A stretch of 64,000 nt of DNA. It comes from Auanema rhodensis (lineage: Eukaryota; Nematoda; Chromadorea; Rhabditida; Rhabditidae). A program made the position numbers and the translations under genes. Positions 58,670-64,000 of the stretch are shown piece after piece. Every line of letters starts with the position of its first letter. Within the stretch, counting starts at the first letter, position 1. The stretch covers positions 5,404,501-5,468,500 of the forward strand of contig OZ059900.1 of the NCBI GenBank assembly GCA_964057225.1, written 5' to 3'. The notes below the pieces were generated by a model. It was not told where the DNA came from, did no database searches, and saw only the letters and a list, made by a program, of their open reading frames with translations.

Positions 58670-58709
58670 AGTAGAGAGCCATGCCGAATTTACTAACCAC
58701 GCCCCCAAA
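58670..58709 (+). mobile_element. Predicted outer tip of the element's terminal inverted repeat
   Basis: The first 40 bp of non-satellite sequence start with AG, as Polinton ends do, and run into ACCACGCCCCCAAA before the 30-bp direct repeats. In protein-primed replication the extreme terminus serves as the origin, where the terminal protein is linked. That role is inferred from the family. The inverted partner would lie beyond 64000. Confidence 0.55.
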
Positions 58710-58824
58710 CAGTTGCTAAAAACATACTTTTGAGGGCGTCAGCTGCTAAAAACATACTTTTGGGGGCGTCAGCTGTCAAAATCATATTTTCGGCGTCAGC
58801 TGTCAAAAATATACTTTTCCTCCC
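58710..58824 (+). repeat. Four 27-30-bp direct repeats near the element terminus
   Basis: Units begin at 58710, 58740, 58770 and 58797. The consensus is CAGCTG(C/T)(T/C)AAAA followed by ATACTTTT and ending GGGCGT. Copies 1 and 2 are 30 bp and nearly identical, copy 3 is 27 bp, and copy 4 diverges after ATACTTTTCC. Subterminal direct repeats are compatible with protein-binding sites at a replication end or with drift-prone repeat DNA. No function is demonstrated. Confidence 0.85.
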
Positions 58825-58827
58825 GAG

Positions 58828-58845
58828 GCAGGCTCTCGAGCCTGC
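58828..58845. other. Perfect GC-rich inverted repeat (hairpin)
   Basis: GCAGGCTC-TC-GAGCCTGC forms 8-bp arms around a 2-base centre, directly after the direct repeats and in otherwise AT-rich surroundings. It has no T-run of the bacterial terminator kind and sits upstream of the gene, so it is more likely a structural or protein-binding element of the terminus. Confidence 0.7.
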
Positions 58846-58860
58846 GCATGGATCAAAATG

Positions 58861-59165
58861 CATGATTTTTTTTTTAAATTATTTTTTAATGTATTATTTT
58901 AAATGAATTTTTATTATTTATATATTTGTTAATTGTATTTGTAAATATTTTTAAACTTATTTCTTTTTAAATGTATTTTTAATATTTATATATATTTCAA
59001 ATTGTATTTGTAAATATTATTATTTAATTGTTTCTTTTTAAATGTGTTTTTAATAATATTTCTTTTTAAATGTATTTAATATTTATATATTTTTTAATTG
59101 TATCTTTAAAACTGAATAAATTATTTCTCATATATATTGTTTTTTTATTTATTTAAATAAATTTA
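58861..59165. repeat. AT-rich tract with degenerate ~70-bp repeats
   Basis: This is very low-GC sequence with runs of T and A. AATTGTATTTGTAAATATT recurs at 58931 and 59000 and in degenerate form at 59096. TTCTTTTTAAATGT recurs near 58961, 59032 and 59060. Spacing is about 70 bp, then shorter. No coding potential is seen. It may be unwinding-prone terminal DNA or simply decayed repeats. Confidence 0.65.
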
Positions 59166-59204
59166 AAAGGTAATCAATATGTTCACCGTACCTCTTATGG
59201 GTTA

Positions 59205-60010
59205 ATCAATGGAACTCATATCGAAGGTTAATTCGATAAGAACGATATGAAATACAAAAGTTAATGGAACACATATCGAAGGTTAATTCGATAAGATCGT
59301 TAAAACAGGTGCACTGACCCACACAAGAACCACATGGCAAACGTTTTGTTCATAAAAATATGATAAATAGCTGTACACCACATGTACCAAGTTGTCTAAT
59401 ATTTTCAAATTACATGAAAGAATAGTTTAAAGAACCTTTTTTTTTTTTAAATTTTATATTAGTATATTCTAATATACTAACTCAATAAAACACATATCGA
59501 AGGTTAATTCGATAGGATTCACAAACAATTGTGTTGTTTCCAATGGAACACATATCGAAGATTAATTCGATAAGATCGTTAAAACAGGTGCGCTGACCCA
59601 CACATGTACCACATGGCAAAAGTTTTGTTCATAAAAATATGATAAATAGCTGTACAGCACAAGTACCCATAACGCTAACGAATACTTACTATGCCAAGGG
59701 GTCATGGGTATATAGTTTTTAGTATCAAAAATGTTAATGGAACACATATCGAATATCAATTCGATAAGATTGGCGAAACAGATACGTTGACCTACAATGA
59801 ACCAAATGGCAAAGCGCTTGTTCATTAAAGTATAACAAATAGCTGTATAGCATATGCATCAAGATTTCTAATATTCTCAAATTACGTGGAAAGAAGAGTA
59901 TATAGAAAAAGTTTTAGTGTGTATATTACTAATATTCTAATACCCTAACTCAAAGAACACATATCGAAGATTAATTCGATAAGATTGTTGAAACAGTTGC
60001 GCTGACCACA
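59205..60010. repeat. Composite repeat region with six TATCGAA-N6-TTCGATA palindromes
   Basis: Six copies of the 20-bp dyad lie at 59219-59238, 59274-59293, 59495-59514, 59553-59572, 59747-59766 and 59962-59981. Arms are perfect in all six while the 6-base centre varies (GGTTAA, GATTAA, TATCAA). Copies 2, 4, 5 and 6 are embedded in a longer unit of about 195-220 bp (AATGGAACACA, the dyad, AGATCGTTAAAACAGG, GCTGACC, CACATGGCAAA, TTTTGTTCATAAA, AAATAGCTGTA). Copies 1 and 3 are followed by short spacers of 55-58 bp. The region ends about 200 bp before the polymerase start codon. A regulatory or replication role is possible but unproven. Confidence 0.85.
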
Positions 60011-60075
60011 ACAATACATGCGTATTTATTAACAGCGGATTGGCAACTGCCACTGTTGACAGCTGTAATATGATA

Positions 60076-60099
60076 CAATGTTGAGTGTTGGCAACATTG
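60076..60099. promoter_or_regulatory. Inverted repeat upstream of the polymerase gene
   Basis: CAATGTTG-N8-CAACATTG has perfect 8-bp arms, 117-140 bp upstream of the proposed start codon, and is followed by TTACGTGACAA. Its position suits a transcription-factor dimer site. This is inference from symmetry and position only. Confidence 0.4.
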
Positions 60100-60144
60100 T
60101 TACGTGACAATAAAACAACTGACTGTTCTTGCAATGAAGTGTAA

Positions 60145-60150
60145 TATAAA
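60145..60150 (+). promoter_or_regulatory. TATA-like element of the polymerase gene
   Basis: TATAAA lies 66 bases upstream of the proposed ATG at 60216, leaving room for a short leader. CTCTCAG at 60178-60184 could be a leader-intron or trans-splice acceptor 31 bases before the ATG, as many nematode genes have, but the match is weak. Confidence 0.35.
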
Positions 60151-60215
60151 TGTGTAAAATGAAATATGGATAACTACCTCTCAGAGTTTGCATAATTTTA
60201 TTCTAACAAGATACA

Positions 60216-60635
60216 ATGGCTGCTAACAGGTTGTGTTTTTTCCTATTTTTTTTTTAAATTAAAATATTTATTTTCAGTTATAAGCGTGTATGTGAAGAGT
60301 TGGGGTTCGATTATGAGGAAATTTATCAACTCAGGTAATTTAACAATATTTTTAAAATATACATCTTTGTTTTTTTTTTTAGTAAGCGCATAAAACTTAC
60401 CGAGAGTGGTGGTGTTGAGCTGTGTGACCCCGCAATAACCACTTCCAATAGTGGTCCCTCGTCATCGAGGGTTATTGAAGTTATCACCTTGGATGACAGC
60501 GATAATGAGTAAGCTATCATATAATGAAAAAGCATGAAATTTTTTTTTTTCAGAGAATGGAATCCCGAGATGCCATCAACTAGTGGAGAACAATTAGGAG
60601 GCGGTTCATCCTTCAACGATGTTTGTCAAATAAAG
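60216..60635 (+). CDS. PolB: Exons 1-4: N-terminal acidic region of the polymerase
   Basis: Four small exons (14, 57, 126 and 82 nt) joined by 45-48-bp introns with GT...AG ends read in one frame from the ATG at 60216. They give 93 residues ending in phase with exon 5. The segment is rich in Ser, Gly and acidic residues and contains VIEVITLDDSDNE (residues 54-66, 60471 to the exon 3/4 junction), which resembles a SUMO-interacting motif: a hydrophobic V/I core followed by acidic residues and Ser. No catalytic domain is seen. Unspliced reading stops in intron 1, so splicing is required. The alternative is a separate small gene, with the polymerase starting in or near exon 5. I prefer the joined model because the phases match and no good ATG precedes exon 5. 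Confidence 0.62.
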
Positions 60636-63600
60636 GTACGAGCTTTTAACCTTTTTTTTTTTTTTTTTTTTTCATGTTACAATTCTTTTCACTCTATATA
60701 TTTTATTTGATTACATATCTTGAGCAATTTTGAATTCTGCCATCTATTTTTAAACAAATCATCATACATTTGGTGGCTTTTTGAAAAATAAAATAAAATC
60801 TTATCCCAAATCCATGCCATAATATCATTCATTAAATTTTTATTCATTAAAATACACTTAAATTTAAATATTTTGATGCTCAAAAACTGACACATTTAAT
60901 TATTTTGTATTTTTTAAATCACTTCACTCCATCTCTTTTATTTAATTTCATATTTTAAACAATTTTAAATTTTTACCACTACTTTATAATTTTTATTTAT
61001 TAAACTTTTTAATCATTAAATTACACTTAAATTTAAATATTGTGATGCTCAAAAACTGAAACATGAAATTGATTTATATTTTCTAAGCCATTTCACTTCA
61101 TCTCTTTTATTTAATCACATATCTTGAACAAATTTAAATTTCTATCACTTTTTCATAATTTCGTTTATTAAATTTTTAATCACTAAAAAACATTTAAATT
61201 TCAATATTGTGATGCTCAAAAACTGAAACATTTAAATATTTTGTATTTTCTAAACCATTTCACTTCATCTCTTTTATTTCTATATATTTTAAACAATTTT
61301 ATAATTCTACTATTATTTAATTTTTATTTATTAAATTTTTAAACATTAAAAAAAAAAAATGATGCTCAAAAACTGAAACATTTAAATATTTTGTATTTTT
61401 CTAATCGTTTTGAAACAAACTAAGCATATATTTGAAAACATTTCAATTAAATAAAAAAAAATAACGACTATAACAAACAAAGAGACATAATAATTTTAAG
61501 CAAAAGATGAAACAATTCATATATATTCTTAAAACTATTTTTATTTAAACTTTAAAAAAAAAAATAAAAAAGCATGTAAACTGTTATAAATGTTGTTTAT
61601 TATAGTGGTCACACCGGCGCATAAAACGCACCGGTCGTTTTACCAACGTGGTCGTTCGATCGCTCACGTTCCCACACTTGGAAAATGTTGATGAACCAAT
61701 GCATGTTATCATGCCGCGGTTATTCAACGAATTCCTTGATCGTTGTCTTGCTGAAAGCGGTGTGCCTGATAAGCAAAAAGCCTTATTTTGTTTATCAATT
61801 GAGCACCCTTCCTTTGAAAAGGGCTCCATATTTATGGACTTTCGTAGAAGGGAGCATCTGGATGGCGTAGCCATTATGAATGCCATCAGCAAGGTGCAGC
61901 AATCAAAACGAGAGGCTGTGATCAGCCAGGCAATGAATATTGAGATGTATGTGTTTGATGAAAGGCCAGCGCAGCCAAGCCTGATGCCTGGTGAAGGTAG
62001 AGTCGGGTTTTATTTTGACCCCGAACTCAAAATACCTGGAACCATTGCCAACACTGACTCACATTGTCTGGCTAGATCAGCAGTTGTGGGAATGTGGAAA
62101 GCTGACGAGCTGGACACTGAAGATGGCGATGAGAAGCGAAGGCTGCAAAACCTTCGTCGCAATTACATCTTATTGCCAAATCAGCCACACCATATCAATT
62201 TATTAAATAGGTGTGGTATTTCTGTAGATTTACCAAATTATAATTTAATTCATTTAAACATTATTGCCAGCTGTAATACAAACTATAAGTTTGTAGTATA
62301 TGCTAGACCGCCTGGACAGCGTATGTACACTATCCAGAAAATATTTAATGAAGCGGCTAGCAAATTGGTAACACTAGGTTACCGAAATAATCACTATGAT
62401 TGTATTACAGCTGGTAGTCGTTCGAAAATTTTTGATGGTATTATATGTCAACACTGTAAGTTATCTTACAATACAGTGTTGCATAGATGTAAAGCCAAAT
62501 GTAAAAAATGCCACACCTATAATTGTAATGCGATGGGGAATGTGGTTGAGAGTAGCGTGAGGTGTGATAGTTGTAGAGTTTTGTTTAAAACTCAACAATG
62601 CTTCGATAGGCATTTGCGAAAAGCCTGCCGAAAATTCAAGGTATTTTGTGAAAATTTAAAGTTGTACATAACAAGCTTAAATTCAGACATGTGTGGCGTG
62701 TGATCACTATCACATGGTCCGTGCTGATAGACCGCACAATTGCAATGAAAAATTCTGCAAAAAGTGCGGTCAGACAAAGCCTGAAGAGCACTCTTGTTGT
62801 TGGGTTCCACCTAACGACAAGAAGAAGGCTCAGCTAAAAAAGAAGCAAGAAAAATACAAGGTTTGTATTTAACATCTTTACAAGTGTAATGCTTACTTGT
62901 TTAAGATTATATTTTATGACTTTGAAACAGTTGTGTTAAAAAACGGCACAAATGTTCATGAATATGCAGATGAACAATGGCCCAATATGGTTGTGTATAA
63001 CAAATTTTGTGAAAGTTGTATAGATGCCAATTCCTGTGAGAAATGCACAACCAAGGAGGGTCATTTTGGGTACCAACAAGGTGATAGTGAATGGTCTGTA
63101 ACAGATCGTTTCCTTGATTGGTTACTCAACTTTTCTGAGAATGATAATGCAATTTTGATTGCGCACAACGGGTCGCGCTTTGACATACATTTCTTGGTGT
63201 CTAGGCTGATAAACCGTGGAATATATCCTGACCCCATTTTAAATGGGACCAAGATTATTAGCATGGTTGTCAAGCCATTAAGAGGTCAAAACATTAACCA
63301 TTTATGTTTTAAAGATAGTTATTTACTAGTGCCTTTACCCTTATCAGCGTTACCCAAGGCATTTGGTGTACCTGATATGAGTAAAGGACAATTCCCATAC
63401 CTCTTTAACCACCCAATAAATTATGGCAAAGTGCTACCATCCTTGCCACCAAAGCATTACTATTGTACTGCTAGAATGAAAGCAGAAGACCTAGCTTCAT
63501 TCAATATTTGGTATGAGGAGCGTAATCAAAGTGTGTTTGATTTTGATGAGGAGCTTCTGGAATATTGTAGGACAGATGTCCGTATTTTAACCAACTGTAT

Positions 63601-63962
63601 GAAAGTGTACATGAAGTTGGCCACCGCCACCACTGGCTGGAATCCTGTCATACAATGTATGACATTTGCCAGTTTCTCTTTATTCCAGGCAAGTTTTTTA
63701 AAATACAAGCATTTTCAAAACTAGTATATTACAGTTGAAAATGAACCACATTAAAGAGAACCAAGTGGGTATTCTGCCTGAGACTGGTTATTATGCCGGC
63801 CAGAAGCAGAGTATAATTGCCATAAAATACATTAAATGGCTAGAACTCGGATTAGGCCGCCCATTAATGCATAAACTTAATGGTGGTGAATTTGTTGTGA
63901 GAGTAGATGGCCAACGCTATCTACTTGACGCTTATGACAGTGTGGCTAATCACGGCTATGAG
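60216..63962 (+). CDS. PolB: Polinton/Maverick protein-primed type-B DNA polymerase, 5' eight exons (incomplete at 3')
   Basis: Spliced gene model with exons 60216-60229, 60278-60334, 60383-60508, 60554-60635, 61606-62640, 62687-62860, 62906-63688 and 63735-63962. Phases agree at every junction and give about 833 residues without a stop. Members of this family copy the transposon's linear genome using a protein primer. Residues 1-93 are a low-complexity acidic region, about 108-340 the Polinton-type N-terminal domain, 374-476 a Cys/His-rich zinc-binding region, and about 497-757 the 3'-5' exonuclease with Exo I D501/E503, Exo II N584/D589 and Exo III Y716/D720. Residues 758-833 belong to the conserved linker before the palm. 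A strong donor (GAG|GTGAGT, 63963) shows that the gene continues, and unspliced reading hits a stop at once. Catalytic polymerase motifs are outside the window. Exons 5-8 are more certain than 1-4. Confidence 0.88.
60230..60277 (+). other. Intron 1 (48 bp)
   Basis: Donor AACAG|GTTGTG and acceptor TATTTTCAG|TTA with a long T tract. It splits a codon after its second base. Donor positions +3 to +5 are non-consensus. Confidence 0.6.
60335..60382 (+). other. Intron 2 (48 bp)
   Basis: Donor CTCAG|GTAATT and acceptor T(13)AG|TAAGCG. It splits a codon after its second base. The intron contributes an immediate in-frame TAA if retained. Confidence 0.65.
60509..60553 (+). other. Intron 3 (45 bp)
   Basis: Donor AATGA|GTAAGC (strong) and acceptor TTTTTTCAG|AGAATGG. 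It splits a codon after its second base and brings an in-frame TAA if retained. Confidence 0.7.
60636..61605 (+). other. Intron 4 (970 bp), carrying a minisatellite
   Basis: Donor ATAAAG|GTACGA and acceptor TTTATTATAG|TGG, phase 0. It is about 20 times longer than the other introns. The length comes from a T-run (60654-60672), an array of four degenerate ~167-bp repeats (about 60681-61405) and 200 bp of A/T-rich sequence (61406-61605) in which I see nothing else. Confidence 0.6.
60681..61405. repeat. Degenerate ~167-bp tandem repeats inside intron 4
   Basis: Four copies share TTTCACTTCATCTCTTTTAT, a T/A-rich middle, CACTTAAATTTAAATATTGTG and GATGCTCAAAAACTGAAACA. The anchor GATGCTCAAAAACTGA lies at 60875, 61044, 61211 and 61361, spacings of 169, 167 and 150 bp. 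Copy 1 is longer (about 240 bp) because it has an extra segment near 60750-60830. The sequence is unrelated to the 176-bp satellite by eye. Confidence 0.85.
61606..62640 (+). CDS. PolB: Exon 5: Polinton PolB N-terminal domain and first part of the zinc-binding region
   Basis: 345 codons, residues 94-438. The order resembles other Polinton polymerases: a segment ending in KVQQS (about residues 189-193) and NIEMYVF, then HCLARSAVVGMWKA (about 246-259), then ILLPNQPHHINLLNRCGI, then the HYDCIT stretch (356-361). The last 65 residues hold C374, C377, H386, C388, C392, C395, C413, C416, C425, H429 and C434, arranged as several CxxC and C/H pairs typical of structural zinc sites. A GTG at 61648 or a later ATG is unlikely as the true start, because the frame is open back to a consensus-like splice acceptor at 61605 and the extra residues join exon 4 in phase. 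No internal stop or frameshift is present. Confidence 0.88.
62641..62686 (+). other. Intron 5 (46 bp)
   Basis: Donor TTCAAG|GTATTT and acceptor TTAAATTCAG|ACATGTG, phase 0. The intron happens to be open in frame, but removing it restores a continuous Cys/His region, whereas read-through stops at 62701-62703 (TGA). Confidence 0.85.
62687..62860 (+). CDS. PolB: Exon 6: second part of the zinc-binding region
   Basis: 58 codons (residues 439-496) in phase with both neighbours. Visible ligands are C440, C443, H445 or H447, H455, C457, C462, C465, H473, C475 and C476, which fit the Cx2C...HxC...Cx2C...HxC layout seen immediately before the exonuclease domain in Polinton polymerases. The exon ends in a highly basic stretch of Lys and Gln (residues about 482-496) that likely links to the exonuclease fold. 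Confidence 0.88.
62861..62905 (+). other. Intron 6 (45 bp)
   Basis: Donor TACAAG|GTTTGT and acceptor ACTTGTTTAAG|ATTATA, phase 0. The acceptor has A rather than C before AG. The frame through the intron contains TAA. Confidence 0.8.
62906..63688 (+). CDS. PolB: Exon 7: 3'-5' exonuclease domain of PolB
   Basis: 261 codons (residues 497-757) carrying a complete DEDD-type proofreading exonuclease signature. Exo I is FYDFET (D501 at 62918, E503), Exo II is AHNGSRFDIHF (N584, D589 at 63182) and Exo III is YCRTDVRIL (Y716, D720 at 63575). Between II and III lies the FKDSYLLVPLPLSALPKAFGV stretch, which resembles the conserved DS...PL..LP..F segment of protein-primed PolBs. All metal-binding acids are present, so proofreading should be functional. 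The TTG at 62897 that can open this frame lies inside intron 6 and is not a start. Confidence 0.93.
63689..63734 (+). other. Intron 7 (46 bp), GC-AG type
   Basis: The donor is TTCCAG|GCAAGT, the optimal form of the rare GC donor, and the acceptor is GTATATTACAG|TTG, phase 0. No GT donor nearby keeps the frame, and retention leads to a stop (TAG at 63722-63724). Confidence 0.82.
63735..63962 (+). CDS. PolB: Exon 8: linker region before the polymerase palm
   Basis: 76 codons (residues 758-833) joined in phase to exon 7. ENQVGILPETGY, KQSIIAIKYIKWLE and LNGGEF follow the pattern of the conserved Polinton segment between exonuclease and palm (ILP..GY, QS..A..WL.W, LNGGE), and the exon ends at ...NHGYE, just where the family usually shows a Tyr-Glu followed by a Cys/His-rich motif. 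The donor GAG|GTGAGT follows at 63963. The first codon, TTG, is leucine and not a start. Confidence 0.88.
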
Positions 63963-64000
63963 GTGAGTAATTTGTAATAAATGTAAAAAATGAAAAAATT
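63963..64000 (+). other. Start of intron 8 (acceptor beyond window)
   Basis: GTGAGTAATTTGTAATAAATG is a strong donor context, followed by in-frame stops. The remaining 38 bases are A/T-rich. The acceptor and the rest of the polymerase lie outside the window. Confidence 0.8.

Larger units (their letters stand above)
58670..64000 (+). mobile_element. Maverick/Polinton-type transposon, left end, incomplete
   Basis: The element begins abruptly inside a satellite monomer with AGTAGAGAG. Polinton/Maverick elements have 5'-AG...TC-3' termini, long terminal inverted repeats, 6-bp target duplications and a protein-primed type-B DNA polymerase. Here the AG start, a clean monomer break, a repeat-rich non-coding end of about 1.5 kb, and an inward-facing PolB gene with the Polinton N-terminal architecture are all present. 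The other end, the inverted repeat and the integrase, ATPase, protease and capsid genes are not in the window, so the family call rests on PolB and the junction. An adintovirus-like provirus is the close alternative. Confidence 0.82.

Noticed and set aside
58514-58708. 64-residue open frame on the minus strand across the satellite/element junction
   Set aside because: It crosses two unrelated sequences, has no recognisable motif, and exists only because the insertion disrupted satellite stops.
59562-60134. Minus-strand open frames of 87 and 65 residues upstream of the polymerase
   Set aside because: They read through the palindrome repeats and AT-rich DNA, with no domain and no splice or promoter context.
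60326-60895. Minus-strand open frames of 96 and 68 residues opposite exons 3-4 and in intron 4
   Set aside because: The first is antisense to phase-consistent exons and the second lies in the degenerate minisatellite. Their low-complexity composition reflects poly-A/T runs.
61584-62206. Minus-strand 102-residue and plus-strand 61- and 71-residue frames overlapping exon 5
   Set aside because: Shadow frames of the polymerase exon, which itself carries the conserved motifs.
62897-62905. TTG at 62897 as an alternative start of a separate exonuclease gene
   Set aside because: It lies in intron 6 immediately before the acceptor. Splicing joins the zinc-rich exon 6 to the exonuclease exon in phase, as family architecture requires.
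63735-63977. Independent 80-residue gene at the right edge
   Set aside because: It is exon 8 of the polymerase: phase matches exon 7, conserved linker motifs are present, and the apparent stop lies past a strong splice donor.

Overview
This is eukaryotic DNA, probably from a nematode. About 92% of the window (1-58669) is one uninterrupted, single-orientation tandem satellite with a 176-bp monomer of about 33% GC. The remaining 5.3 kb (58670-64000) is the left end of a Maverick/Polinton-type virus-like DNA transposon inserted into that satellite. The nematode guess rests on the gene structure: six introns of 45-48 bp, AT-rich with T-rich acceptors, and a protein-primed type-B DNA polymerase gene of Polinton type. 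No sequence match could be run, so species is not claimed.

Satellite (1-58669): 333 complete monomers plus a 56-bp partial one. Only three indels are needed to explain the register of the whole array: two shared 1-bp losses and one 7-bp insertion. Two monomer haplotypes, A and B, differ at five linked sites. The first 26 monomers are all A, the stretch to about 25 kb is a mosaic, and beyond that B dominates. Superimposed on this are higher-order repeats of 3, 5 and 7 monomers, duplications of 11-14 monomers and one duplication of 38 monomers (6.69 kb). No gene or open frame is seen in the array.

Transposon left end (58670-60215): the satellite stops in mid-monomer at 58669 and the new sequence starts 5'-AGTAGAGAG, as expected of Polinton termini (5'-AG). 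The flanking hexamer TTCATG (58664-58669) is the predicted 6-bp target duplication. Next come four 30-bp direct repeats, a GC-rich hairpin, an AT-rich tract, and a region holding six copies of the palindrome TATCGAA-N6-TTCGATA. A TATA-like promoter region follows.

Polymerase gene (60216-63962, continuing past the window): eight exons in consistent phase encode about 833 residues. These comprise an acidic N-terminal region with a possible SUMO-interacting motif, a Polinton-type N-terminal domain, a Cys/His-rich zinc-binding region, the 3'-5' exonuclease domain with all three Exo motifs intact, and the start of the region before the polymerase palm. The palm and thumb and every other Polinton gene (integrase, ATPase, protease, capsids) lie outside the window. 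The absence of stops and frameshifts in the exons suggests a fairly recent or still functional copy.
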